NCBI GenBank assembly: GCA_947561585.1
Contig: CANNZV010000862.1
Location: 62,001-126,000 of the forward strand
Direction of reading: 5' to 3'
Origin: Caprella mutica
Taxonomy: Eukaryota; Arthropoda; Malacostraca; Amphipoda; Caprellidae
DNA: 64,000 bases
The notes under the pieces were generated by a model, which was given only the letters and a program-made list of their open reading frames with translations, did not search any database and was not told the DNA's origin. This document shows positions 45,741 through 58,828 of this stretch, one piece after another. The stretch's first letter is position 1; every line of letters starts with the position of its first letter. The position numbers and the translations under genes were made by a program.

Positions 45741-46910
45741 ACTTGTATATTGTCAAATATTCTATTCATTGGAATTTTTATATTCTCATTTTTTAATTAA
45801 TCGTCAATAGATTTTCTTTTCATTCCGCAATAAATCCAATCAATCTTTAGAATGTAAATAAATTCAGTTTCATTTCAGTCATCACACAATGAATTTGTTG
45901 CCAAACCACAAAAAGTTTTTTCCGGATGACCAAATCTTCTCCTCGTCTCACTAGAAATTGAAAGCTGGGCTAGAATTTTAATCGCCACCGAGACTTCGAA
46001 CACAGAGACACGAACCAATCCAACCAACTAACCTCCTTCACTCACTGGCAACGGCAGACTGAATCTCAGGGCTTTGACCACAAAAAGTAGGACGGTAGAA
46101 GTTATAGAATAGTTATTCCTATCTAGTGGATCTACTCAATATACAAACTGTGAGGTAAGAAGAGTCAGGATTTTCCGATCTAAATGATCATATATAAGAA
46201 TCCTTTTGATTTACAATCTACACACATAAATAACACAAATTTATGTAGATTGATATTCTTATATGCAAATATCCTTTATTCACAAGTTCGTATTTTCAGT
46301 AATAGCATTTAAATTCAAGTTATTTGCATAACTAAGTACGGGGCATTGTCTAACTCTTGTTGAAAGTTGTACATATTTTCTCTCTCCTATTTGCTCCTTC
46401 CTTTGCAGTTTAAGTCGGTAGCATTTTAGCATGAAGTTTACCAACAAAAACAGTCGAGTTGGTAACAATATCCAAAAAAAGCTGACACTGTGTAAATATT
46501 ATCGAAGACTTTTTTATCCAAAGTATTTGACGTGATAAAATGTAAGCTGAAGTGCCAGCGAAGGAGGCTGCTGCGGAAAAGATTCAATGTTCAGGCTTCT
46601 GTTAATATATATGTTAATATGTATTACCTAGACCTAAACTCAATGATGTTAAAGTGGTTATTGTTTGGTATATCCCGCTTTCTATAATTGAGGTCTCCAA
46701 AATGTCTACATGCATCACACCGACTGAGCAAATCTGAAGTAAGCCAGGCAGGATTTCTTGTACTCAGATCTTATATCGAGTGAATTAAGCGATGTATTCT
46801 GCCAAAACAGAGATCAACCCCATTGAAAACAAAGGAAAACAGAGCCTACAATAGTACATTAGAATCACACTTACTTTCATATCCACCTGATGAATCCGTA
46901 ATTGAAAACT
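45741..46910. other. Spacer; GC-richer patch at 45900-46090
   Basis: The minus strand of the patch has a good donor-like GCCA|GTGAGTG near 46045, so an untranslated first exon is conceivable. There is no coding evidence. A 62-codon minus-strand ORF at 46280-46468 starts with a hydrophobic run but has no fitting phase-1 donor that I could place. Confidence 0.25.
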
Positions 46911-47135
46911 ATAATCGTCACTTTTTGATCGGTGATTATAATCGATGATGAAAAGATCATCTATCTACGACAATAAATGATTAGACCAAAATACAATAGT
47001 AATTTATCTTAAATTTAAACACTTTTAATCTGTCGTCTTTCGTTGGACATTCCTGAAAGCAACACCTGACGATGATGTCTTTATTATGATATTTTACGAT
47101 AAAATACCATCAATATTTACCGTAATGGACAATGA
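46911..47135. repeat. Solo arm of the family D element
   Basis: GATTATAATCGATGATGAAA through CCATCAATATTTACCGTAAT aligns with the right arm at 39958-40172 over its length. Confidence 0.75.
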
Positions 47136-48110
47136 AGTGCCGCTTATAATTTCCGATTCGGTTTCCTTATCAATAATAATTGAATAATGAATAAAATTAG
47201 TGATATAAAAATACAATATCTTAAAAGATCATTTTCAAAGTTCAAAATTTCTTACCATCACTTTTTACAAACTCTGTTCTCTAAAAATATTTCGGCCAGA
47301 GACTAAAATTGGTTTTGCAGTTTAATTTAGCATTTATATTTAAGCAAATAGATGTCATTTCTAAGCTCCTTTATGAAATAATATCATAGATTTTTCTTTT
47401 TCCAATATACCTATTTCATCCTTCAAGCCATATTAGTTTATAAGCTACATTAACGTTTTTATGTTTTACTTTTTTTACCGGCCTTTTTTATATGTGAGGT
47501 ACATAAATCAACAAGAAATGACATGTAACATCAAATTCACAGACAATAGGCCTAAAAACTTAACCTGAGGTAAAACTAGCCATCAAATAGCATCAAAGAA
47601 CCTAATTTGTATCTAAATGATTTATTGTCTCTGGTATTCATTTGAGGTATTAATAATTATAGTTTGCAAGAATTATGACCTATAATTATCACATAATTTT
47701 ATTGCTATTACATCACTGATTGAGTCGCACGAATAGAAATCTTTAGTGATGAAATATATTAGTTACCAGCGTAATGAAATATTTGTATATAACCATTCTC
47801 AATAACTTTGCGTATGTGAATTTATATATTAAAAGTGATGTAGATTAGTATGTGGGTACATGCGGTCATCTTAGTGTATCGTGTTTTGCAATGTGTTACT
47901 ATTTCGAACCTATAATTGATTTTTTTTAACTTTTATTTTATAAGCTGTTTACAATAGTGCCATCCTAATTATTTAATTTTTTTTCATGAATTTTCATCAT
48001 TTTCATTCCTCATTCATGTCTTCCTGTCAAAATTAATTCATTTTTTGATGACAGCAAAAGTTGAGCTCCAATATAATATTACCAATCTAAAGAAAGTAAT
48101 AATTCTGCAA
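47136..48110. other. AT-rich spacer
   Basis: Nothing recognised over nearly 1 kb. Confidence 0.4.
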
Positions 48111-48214
48111 CTGAAATTTCATGTGGAAGATATAGATACTTAGATATGCAAGATATTGTTATTGTGTATCTAGCCATAGATAAAAAAAATTGAAACCGTG
48201 TATATCTAGCCATA

Positions 48215-49260
48215 GATGGTGCACCGACAATTGGGCCGTGACAATTAGGCCTGCCGACAATTGGGCCCCACGACAATTAGGCCACAAAACAATTAAGACC
48301 AGAAAAAATTGGGCAGAAGACACAATAAAGAAGTGTTACTTTGTTATACTAGTTAAGTGACTATATTATCTTTGAAATATACTTTATATTCTCTAAAAAA
48401 AATTGTTTAATTCGATTGATATACTTGATAAGGTTTATATCAGCAAGCCCTTAAATCACATTTGGATGCTAATCTCATGTTTCGGTGTAATGAAAATCTT
48501 TGAAGTAATTATATATAAGTCGTATTCTTTTGAATCATGTCATGTGGATCCAATGTACGTGTAATTTACACTGTACATCGTCTGACTAAGACAAATATTT
48601 AGTAAAAAAATGGGTGAATTTAAAGGTTATATGTTAGTTACATTAAACAGTTGTTTGAACAGTTTTGGGGATAAAATGAGATTATGAGAATACATTTTGT
48701 AATAATAATTCATAAACCTCTTCAATATTGAACACTGAACAGGCTTCAAAATATTTAAATTAACGTTAATTCAATTTGTATGTTCCAATAATCTCGGCAT
48801 GTCTAAATACCTACATTCCTATTTTCTTTTGTTTCTTCATCTAAAATAGCTACATTCTTTTTTTCTATTGGTTACATCCTAACTCATTCACTAGACTCAT
48901 AGAGGAATTGTAACTAGGAAATTTGTTGCTTACATGACATATCTGAGTACTTAGAAAGAATAATAATATTCATCGTGAAAAGAATAAGTTCTATTAAAAA
49001 ATATATATTTTTCATTACGAAAATATTTTTTACATGCAAGGAATATTCTTTATTTTAAATATGCTCAAGACTATATTTTTTATTCAAAACGCATATTGTC
49101 ACAAACCTAGTTATATCAGAAGAAAGGGTCTTTCATTAAGTTAATACAGTAAACTCTAAAAAAATGGGCAATATTATCTTGAGTCCCAATTGTCTTGGGG
49201 CCCAATTGTCGGCGGGAACAACTGTCGAGGCCCAATTGTCTTGGGCCCAACTGTCGGTTC
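48215..49260. mobile_element. 1-kb element with GACAATTGGGCC subterminal repeats
   Basis: GGTGCACCGACAATTGGGCC and repeated GACAATTRGGCC words at 48215-48315 face inverted GGCCCAATTGTC words at 49185-49258. The interior is AT-rich with no transposase. Both outer sides carry the TATCTAGCCATAGAT repeat, so it seems to have landed in that array. Confidence 0.6.
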
Positions 49261-49261
49261 A

Positions 49262-49665
49262 CAGCCACAGATATACTAGATATTGATATTGTTTTATAGC
49301 CATAGATATACATGATATTGAAACTGTGTATCTAGCCTTAGATATACTAGTTATCGATATTGTTTTATAGCCATAGATATACATGATATTGAAACCGTGT
49401 ATCTAGCCATAGATATACAAGATATCAATATCGTGTATCTAGCCGTAGATATACAAGATATCAATATCGTGTATCTAGCCGTAGATATACAAGATATTGA
49501 TATCGTGTATCTAGCCGTAGATATACTAGATATTGATATCGTGTATCTAGCCGTAGATATACAAGATATCAATATCGTGTATCTAGCCGTAAATATACAA
49601 GATATCAATATCGTGTATCTAACCGTAAATATACAAGATATCAATATCGTGTATCTAGCCGTAGA
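49262..49665. repeat. 36-bp minisatellite, about 7 regular copies plus diverged ones
   Basis: The unit TATCTAGCCGTAGATATACA continues AGATATCAATATCGTG. It is regular from 49407 to 49665, with diverged units to the left and at 48160-48214 beyond the 1-kb element. Confidence 0.92.
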
Positions 49666-50010
49666 CTTCATTATTAATAGATTCAAAAATTCAGTTCTCA
49701 AATTTTTAGTTCTCAATGAAATTCTACGTGTCTCCATTCGCAACTGTTTCACATTGTACCTTTTCATGCCTAGCAATTCCCTAGGTTTACCCCTGCACTT
49801 ATAATGAAGTTACCGATACCAGCTCGGAATGGCATCAATTTTCTTGTTCTCGATATCCATTGAGGTTACAAATTGTAGCGACACTGGAACACATTTCCCT
49901 CTTCGTGTAAATAAGACAACAGAAAAAGTTGACCGAGGGACTGAGTGGGTGTAGCGGCCTAAATACGATAGCATCATCAGCCATTTTAGATAAAAAGGCT
50001 AGTCTCCAGA
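49666..50010. other. Spacer
   Basis: Nothing recognised. Confidence 0.4.
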
Positions 50011-50165
50011 TAGGGTACCTTATGAATTATTGGACAGTTCCACATCTTCGGTCATAGAAGAAAGAAATATTCAGTATGATAACGAGTTAATTACAATTAT
50101 TATATATATATATCTAATAACATGATCGAAAAAGTAGAACTGTTCGATAATTCGTTAGTTCCCCT
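50011..50165. mobile_element. Family A MITE, core-less
   Basis: TAGGGTACCTTATGAATTAT and GTAGAACTGTTCGATAATTC are facing arms; between them is TA-rich DNA. Confidence 0.6.
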
Positions 50166-51404
50166 GAATAACTTTGGTTGAATCACGAAAAGCAGTTTAA
50201 TTCAAAAACAGAACGTATACATACAGATGGTTAAAATTGTAGAATTTTTGCATTTAAATATTTTAAATATATGTATACGCTTCTTCAGATAAACAAGACT
50301 AACACCGAATCAGGTATCTCGAAAGTCTTACATAATAACGGTTCTAAAGAAATCCTTACATAGCGCCTACTTCCATGATAGCAATGATTATTGTGATGAG
50401 AATTTCAAGCTTTTCAAAAAATATATTTGTGTTAATTTGTTTAAATATACCGTAAATAAAAGATATTGAATTTATCCACTTAAATTTTTAAACACCGATG
50501 AATTCATGGTTTTAATTTTTGTATTTCTAATAAAGTTTTAATATCGATTTTTTATTCACGAATTCTTAATTTTCAATGATAGGCAGATTTCGTTTTAGGT
50601 ACGCGTGTTAAATTCCTTTTTATTCATCGGTAGAGGTGAAAAGACTTGGTAGAGTTAGGTTTTTATTTCTTTCTTCTTAAACATGGGACATGGAGACAAC
50701 ACGGTACCTACCGACAAATATATTAAATCAACAAACATACTGTTAGCTACAAATTTGAAGTTTGACTGGGAGACCAATTTATAAATTCTAAGCATTACAA
50801 TAATTATAGAAAAAGGAACGAGACATAATTAAGGTAGACTAATTTAAATTGTTTAACTAAGATTTACTGATAATTTATCAATTGCAAAGTGCAGGTAAGA
50901 AATACATACTATTTTTAAATCATGAAAGGATGCACTATAACTACGTTAAATTTAATAAGAATAATCGAAGTTTTAAATTCAAATGTACGTCTCATATGAA
51001 CAAATTTGAGTAAATACGTATTGTAAACAAAGATTACGAGCAATTATAAATAGGAATATCCTAGCTATAGAAATTTATTAGAAATAAAAACAAATTAATT
51101 ATTTAAACAATACCATTAAATGTTCTTACCTAATTTTTCAGCAATCTACACTTATTCAAATCAAATCTTTCAAATGGGCACAACAATAATCCCATAACTG
51201 TTTAGTTTTAGAGTTTTACCGGTTCTGGAACTATTGCCATTCTAGCACTAAGGTTTTACGTACAAAATATTAAATTATCAACAATTAAAGTAATTATATA
51301 GAAAAAATGTAGAAATGCTATTAGCAACTACAAAAGATAAAAAAGATTTAGGGGAAGTCCCGACCATTAACCGTATTTTAGGGTAATATATCTTAATTTC
51401 CAAT
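50166..51404. other. AT-rich spacer
   Basis: A loose inverted pair, ACGTATACAT/ATGTATACG, lies at 50213-50280. Otherwise nothing was recognised. Confidence 0.4.
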
Positions 51405-51510
51405 TTTTTGTCAGGAATGTCCGACGAAAGACGAACAACTATAAGTGTCTAAAATTTATTAAAAAATCACGATTGTATTTCTGTAAAATTAGTCCATTAT
51501 TAAACATTTT
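51405..51510. repeat. Partial family D arm
   Basis: GTCAGGAATGTCCGACGAAA and the following AAGACGA match 39225-39250; the rest is diverged. Confidence 0.6.
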
Positions 51511-52151
51511 CGTCTGTATGATTTTATAGAAGACTCTTTAGAATAACAATTTATCCATCAATTATACCTTTATTTAAATAAGCTGATCTAATATATTATC
51601 ATATTACCTCTGACATTCTTTTTTGGAAGCTTTAAGTCGTTAAATTGTGGAGGATAGACAATAAAGCCCTAACTTTTAGAAGCAATCAAAGCAAAGTTCT
51701 CTCCTCCGCAATGCTGCAATTCACTCTCGGGACCAAACCCATAAACTTCCCCCGCAAAAAGAACACAAGTTACCAAGTTACCAGAGGTAATTCACGCAAG
51801 TTACGGCGCCAAAAGTTACAAATTTCAATAACTTTCGAATGTATGAGCCAAGATTCGACAGATATGGAAAAAAATAGTCAGTAAATTTTCTCTGTAGATC
51901 CTCGTAGAGAAAAGACAATAACCCTTTTTATTATCTACATTTGATTATAAAACAAATGTTCATGAATTTTTTTTTTATATATATAACGCAATTGAGTTCA
52001 TATTTTGAATAATGTTTATTAGTGTATTCATTTATATTAAATTATAATGAATAAGTATGACAAATATAATAATTATCATATTTGTAAATTATATGCATTC
52101 ATGTTGCGGGATAAAATTTAATTTCCTTCTGCACTTTAAATATGAAATTTG
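51511..52151. other. Spacer with an unsupported 79-codon ORF
   Basis: The ORF 51645-51884 on the plus strand is basic (KKNTSYQVTRGNSRKLRRQK) and matches nothing known to me. Confidence 0.3.
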
Positions 52152-55100
52152 GAATATTTTAGTTACTTTTAAGTCTAGGGACATCACTAGGAATATTTTA
52201 GTTACTTTTTAGTCTAGGGACATCACTAAGAATATTTTAGTTACTCTTTAGTCTAGGGACATCACTAAGAATATTTTAGTTACTTTTTAGTCTAGGGACA
52301 TCACTAAGAATATTTTAGTTACTTTTTAGTCTAGGGACATCACTAAGAATATTTTAGTTACTTTTTAGTCTAGGGACATCACTAAAATTATTTTAGTTAC
52401 TTTTAAGTCTAGGGACATCACTAGGAATATTTTAGTTACTTTTTAGTCTAGGGACATCACTAAGAATATTTTAGTTACTCTTTAGTCTAGGGACATCACT
52501 AAGAATATTTTAGTTACTTTTTAGTCTAGGGACATCACTAAGAATATTTTAGTTACTTTTAGTCTAGGGACATCACTAGGAATATTTTAGTTACTTTTTA
52601 GTCTAGGGACATCACTAAGATTATTTTAGTTACTTTTTAGTCTAGGGACATCACTAAAAATATTTTAGTTACTTTTAGTCTAGGGACATCACTAGGAATA
52701 TTTTAGTTACTTTTTAGTCTAGGGACATCACTAAAATTATTTTAGTTACTTTTTAGTCTAGGGACATCACTAAGATTATTTTAGTTACTTTTAGTCTAGG
52801 GACATCACTAAGATTATTTTAGTTACTTTTAGTCTAGGGACATCACTAAGAATATTCTAGTTACTTTTAGTCTAGGGACATCACTAAGAATATTCTAGTT
52901 ACTTTTAGTCTAGGGACATCACTAAGAATATTTTAGTTACTTTTTAGTCTAGGGACATCACTAAGATTATTTTAGTTACTTTTAGTCTAGGGACATCACT
53001 AAGAATATTCTAGTTACTTTTAGTCTAGGGACATCACTAAGAATATTCTAGTTACTTTTAGTCTAGGGACATCACTAAGAATATTCTAGTTACTTTTAGT
53101 CTAGGGACATCACTAAGATTATTTTAGTTACTTTTAGTCTAGGGAAATCACTAAGAATATTCTAGTTACTTTTAGTCTAGGGACATCACTAAGAATATTC
53201 TAGTTACTTTTTAGTCTAGGGACATCACTAAAATTATTTTAGTTACTTTTTAGTCTAGGGTCATCACTAGGATTATTTTAGTTACTTTTTAGTCTAGGGA
53301 CATCACTAAAATTATTTTAGTTACTTTTTAGTCTAGGGACATCACTAGGAATATTTTAGTTAATTTTTAGTCTAGGGACATCACTAAGAATATTCTAGTT
53401 ACTTTTAGTCTAGGGACATCACTAAGAATATTTTAGTTACTTTTTAGTCTAGGGACATCACTAAGATTATTTTAGTTACTTTTAGTCTAGGGACATCACT
53501 AAGAATATTCTAGTTACTTTTAGTCTAGGGACATCACTAAGAATATTTTAGTTACTTTTAGTCTAGGGACATCACTAAGATTATTTTAGTTACTTTTAGT
53601 CTAGGGACATCACTAAGAATATTCTAGTTACTTTTAGTCTAGGGACATCACTAAGAATATTCTAGTTACTTTTAGTCTAGGGACATCACTAGGAATATTT
53701 TAGTTACTTTTTAGTCTAGGGACATCACTAAGATTATTTTAGTTACTTTTTAGTCTAGGGACATCACTAAAAATATTTTAGTTACTTTTAGTCTAGGGAC
53801 ATCACTAGGAATATTTTAGTTACTTTTTAGTCTAGGGACATCACTAAAATTATTTTAGTTACTTTTTAGTCTAGGGACATCACTAAGATTATTTTAGTTA
53901 CTTTTAGTCTAGGGACATCACTAAGAATATTCTAGTTACTTTTAGTCTAGGGACATCACTAAGAATATTCTAGTTACTTTTAGTCTAGGGACATCACTAA
54001 AATTATTTTAGTTACTTTTTAGTCTAGGGACATCACTAAGATTATTTTAGTTACTTTTAGTCTAGGGACATCACTAAGATTATTTTAGTTACTTTTAGTC
54101 TAGGGACATCACTAAGATTATTTTAGTTACTTTTAGTCTAGGGACATCACTAAGAATATTTTAGTTACTTTTTAGTCTAGGGACATCACTAAGAATATTT
54201 TAGTTACTCTTTAGTCTAGGGACATCACTAAGATTATTTTAGTTACTTTTTAGTCTAGGGACATCACTAAGATTATTTTAGTTACTTTTAGTCTAGGGAC
54301 ATCACTAGGAATATTTTAGTTACTTTTTAGTCTAGGGACATCACTAAGATTATTTTAGTTACTTTTAGTCTAGGGACATCACTAAGAATATTCTAGTTAC
54401 TTTTTAGTCTAGGGACATCACTAAGAATATTTTAGTTACTTTTAGTCTAGGGACATCACTAAGATTATTTTAGTTACTTTTTAGTCTAGGGACATCACTA
54501 AAAATATTTTAGTTACTTTTAGTCTAGGGACATCACTAAAAATATTTTAGTTACTTTTTAGTCTAGGGACATCACTAAAATTATTTTAGTTACTTTTTAG
54601 TCTAGGGACATCACTAAGATTATTTTAGTTACTTTTAGTCTAGGGACATCACTAAAAATATTTTAGTTACTTTTAGTCTAGGGACATCACTAAGAATATT
54701 CTAGTTACTTTTAGTCTAGGGACATCACTAAGATTATTTTAGTTACTTTTAGTCTAGGGACATCACTAAGAATATTCTAGTTACTTATAGTCTAGGGACA
54801 TCACTAAGAATATTTTAGTTACTTTTTAGTCTAGGGACATCACTAAGAATATTCTAGTTACTTTTTAGTCTAGGGACATCACTAAAATTATTTTAGTTAC
54901 TTTTTAGTCTAGGGTCATCACTAGGATTATTTTAGTTACTTTTTAGTCTAGGGACATCACTAAAATTATTTTAGTTACTTTTTAGTCTAGGGACATCACT
55001 AGGAATATTTTAGTTAATTTTTAGTCTAGGGACATCACTAAGAATATTCTAGTTACTTTTAGTCTAGGGACATCACTAAGAATATTTTAGTTACTTTTTA

Positions 55101-56910
55101 GTCTAGGGACATCACTAAGATTATTTTAGTTACTTTTAGTCTAGGGACATCACTAAGAATATTCTAGTTACTTTTAGTCTAGGGACATCACTAAGAATAT
55201 TTTAGTTACTTTTTAGTCTAGGGATATCACTAAGATTATTTTAGTTACTTTTAGTCTAGGGACATCACTAAGATTATTTTAGTTACTTTTAGTCTAGGGA
55301 CATCACTAAGAATATTCTAGTTACTTTTAGTCTAGGGACATCACTAAGAATATTCTAGTTACTTTTAGTCTAGGGACATCACTAGGAATATTTTAGTTAC
55401 TTTTTAGTCTAGGGACATCACTAAAATTATTTTAGTTACTTTTTAGTCTAGGGACATCACTAAGATTATTTTAGTTACTTTCAGTCTAGGGACATCACTA
55501 AGAATATTCTAGTTACTTTTAGTCTAGGGACATCACTAAGAATATTCTAGTTACTTTTTAGTCTAGGGACATCACTAAAATTATTTTAGTTACTTTTTAG
55601 TCTAGGGACATCACTAAGATTATTTTAGTTACTTTTAGTCTAGGGACATCACTAAGATTATTTTAGTTACTCTTAGTCTAGGGACATCACTAGGAATATT
55701 TTAGTTACTTTTAGTCTAGGGACATCACTAAAATTATTTTAGTTACTTTTTAGTCTAGGGACATCACTAAGATTATTTTAGTTACTTTTAGTCTAGGGAC
55801 ATCACTAAGATTATTTTAGTTACTTTTAGTCTAGGGACATCACTAAGAATATTCTAGTTACTTTTAGTCTAGGGACATCACTAAGAATATTCTAGTTACT
55901 TTTTAGTCTAGGGACATCACTAAAATTATTTTAGTTACTTTTTAGTCTAGGGTCATCACTAGGATTATTTTAGTTACTTTTTAGTCTAGGGACATCACTA
56001 AAATTATTTTAGTTACTTTTTAGTCTAGGGACATCACTAGGATTATTTTAGTTACTTTTAGTCTAGGGACATCACTAAGAATATTTTAGTTACTTTTTAG
56101 TCTAGGGACATCACTAAGAATATTTTAGTTACTCTTTAGTCTAGGGACATCACTAAGAATATTTTAGTTACTTTTTAGTCTAGGGACATCACTAAGATTA
56201 TTTTAGTTACTTTTAGTCTAGGGACATCACTAAGATTATTTTAGTTACTTTTAGTCTAGGGACATCACTAAGAATATTCTAGTTACTTTTAGTCTAGGGA
56301 CATCACTAAGATTATTTTAGTTACTTTTAGTCTAGGGACATCACTAAGAATATTCTAGTTACTTTTAGTCTAGGGACATCACTAAGAATATTCTAGTTAC
56401 TTTTAGTCTAGGGACATCACTAAGAATATTCTAGTTACTTTTAGTCTAGGGACATCACTAAAAATATTTTAGTTACTTTTTAGTCTAGGGACATCACTAG
56501 GAATATTTTAGTTACTTTTTAGTCTAGGGACATCACTAAGATGATTTAATTTAATTTTAGTCTAGGGACATCACTAAAAATATTTTAGTTACTTTTTAGT
56601 CTAGGGACATCACTAGGAATATTTTAGTTACTTTTTAGTCTAGGGACATCACTAAGAATATTTTTGTTACTTTTAGTCTAGGGACATCACTAGGAATATT
56701 TTAGTTACTTTTAGTCTAGGGACATCACTAGGAATATTTTAGTTACTTTTTAGTCTAGGGACATCATTAAGAATATTTTTGTTACTTTTTAGTCTAGGGA
56801 CATCACTAAGATGATTTAATTTAATTTTAGTCTAGGGACATCACTAAGAATATTTGAGTTAATATTAGTCTAGGGACATCACTAAGAATATTTTAGTTAC
56901 TTTTATTGTA
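52152..56910. repeat. 38/39-bp minisatellite, about 123 copies over 4.8 kb
   Basis: The unit reads TTTTAGTCTAGGGACATCAC, then TAAGAATATTTTAGTTAC. Units differ in T-run length (four or five) and in the TAAGAATATT, TAAGATTATT, TAAAATTATT and TAGGAATATT versions. Rare variants recur in step: TAGGGTCATCACTAGG starts near 53251, 54905 and 55943, and TTAGTTAATTTTTAG at about 53356 and 55010. This implies block copying of about 1654 bp and 1038 bp. The right edge (56520-56900) is more diverged. No long ORF. Confidence 0.98.
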
Positions 56911-57750
56911 AAAAACAGTAGATGCTTTTCTTTTAAAATCATGCGTTTTGATAATTAAAATAAAAGATAAGATAAAGTTTTAAAAATATTAAAACTTTCA
57001 AAACTCTTATCATAATTATAACTTTTAAGTTATTTATTATTTACTTTTCTTAACTTTTATATTTTTTAAAGTTATATAATATACCTACGCTATGTATAAC
57101 ATTTAAAGAAGCTATAGAAAATAAACTCAACTTCCTAGATTCATGAACAAATATTTAAAAATAACATCTAGTAAAACTGTGTACACGCATTCAATTTTCC
57201 ATCAACTATTGAATGTTCAGATGAATTTAATACCCAAGATTGTAATGATTTGGTTTAACTGAAATCAGAATACATTTGTATATATGCCGAAAAAATGGGA
57301 TCCTGTACGAAAAATTTCACTAAAGTAGGTTCGTTATCTATGAAAATATTAGTTTGGTGATGTAACTTACATTTGATGTCACTTCACAAAATTGTTAGTT
57401 AACTTTCAATCTAAATAATTCATTTTCTAACACTTTTTCTACTCTGTTTATGTGATTGTTCTGTTTGATTTTTACTCACTAACTGCTATTTATAATTCCA
57501 CTAAATTAATTTCACTCCTGTGAGTCACTTTAACATCACAATATCACGCTGGGTGAATTCAGGAAACTGGTCTAGCTTTAGTATTCTCTGACTCTCTCCC
57601 CAGTTGATTTTGAAGAGAATTTTTGCCTCTGAAACTCTCCAAGGTTCGCTGGGATTAACTCACTATAATTTGGTGGCTGTGGAAGGTAATTGAAAAGTGG
57701 GCGTGAAGGGAGACATCGACACGTTTTGACAGTCACTGCAAAATCATTTG
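56911..57750. other. Spacer; GC-richer patch at 57540-57730
   Basis: AT-rich except for a patch with no ORF or family match. A distal regulatory or untranslated exon role cannot be excluded. Confidence 0.3.
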
Positions 57751-57991
57751 TACACTGAAAGAATACGAGTCAAATTGCCTCAAAATTCGAGTTTTCGGTT
57801 CGTACCAGGTACCCGGCTCAGAAATGTTAGTCAATTTGACTCGTATTAATATTTTACTCAAAAAACAAGAGTCATGTTGTCTCCTAATTCATAGTCAAAT
57901 TGACTTAGTCAATCAAGTAAAAAGACTCCAATATTAGGAGTTTTGCAGTCTTGACTCAACCGGTGAGTCAGCTGACTCGCAATTTTTCCCA
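57751..57991. mobile_element. MITE-like element rich in GAGTCA/TGACTC
   Basis: ACACTGAAAGAATACGAGTC on the left resembles the inverse of the right end (GACTCGCAATTTTTCCCAG). Inside, AGTCAATTTGACTC and related words recur in both orientations. Confidence 0.45.
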
Positions 57992-58336
57992 GATCTACTT
58001 TACATCATCATCTTATCACCAAATTTAGGAAGTTTACCTCTTTTAATAAAGCAGTACTAACTGAAAGTAAAATGACGTCACCATCAATTGTCTCAGCTTT
58101 TAAAACATTTCTCTGCTTCATTGAATTACAAATTGACCGGAAAATCGAATATCCGATGGCAATATTTTTTTTTATCACAGAACTTACCAATAATGATTAC
58201 ATTTTTACCAATTATTTGGGTATATAAATATATTAAATTTCTTATATAATTTTCCTTGCTTCCTTTTTATATTTAAATAAATTAATGATAATGTACTTAT
58301 ATGTTTAAATGAATAAATAAAATTTAAAGCATATAG

Positions 58337-58551
58337 AAAAAGTTACGAATTATCGAACAGTTCCACATTTTCGGTCATAGCTATAAGATAAAAATATATA
58401 ATTTACCATTTAACTCGTTATTTTAATTGGTATCCATGGTACCTACAGGTATCATGGATAATAATTAAAATGACGAGTTAAATGTAGAATATAATGATTT
58501 ATCTTATATTAACGGAAATGTGAAACTGTTCTGTAATTCATAACTTGCCCA
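58337..58551. mobile_element. Family A palindromic MITE
   Basis: AAAAAGTTACGAATTATCGA and its mirror are ends; the core GGTATCCATGGTACC lies near 58430 with arms AACTCGTTATTTTAATT. Confidence 0.8.
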
Positions 58552-58828
58552 ATTACTAATATTTTTCGCTTTCATTCTTACTTCCACTCTCTGACGTCAT
58601 TTCTTAATTATTATTTTCCTTTCTTCTTCATCGAGTCCCAAAGAAGCAAAACTACTTCCTACTATCATATTTCATTGGCAGTTTCATTTTCTCTCCCAGA
58701 TTATCTCTGACTAAGCCATCACCCGGAAATGTTACTTTTAAAAGAAACCAACTTTATGGGACTGAAAGTCGCTTCCCGAACAAAAGAGTTAGCTTTAAGT
58801 TGAGAATTAATTACCATGAACAAAGATA
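58552..58828. other. Spacer
   Basis: Nothing recognised. Confidence 0.4.

Noticed and set aside
45174..45800. Four overlapping ORFs of 168-187 codons on both strands
   Set aside because: A uniform 21-bp repeat leaves several frames open at once; none has independent support.
46280..46468. Minus-strand ORF with hydrophobic start, considered as the missing signal-peptide exon
   Set aside because: No phase-1 donor after the hydrophobic run could be placed, and the peptide is not followed by an Ig start.
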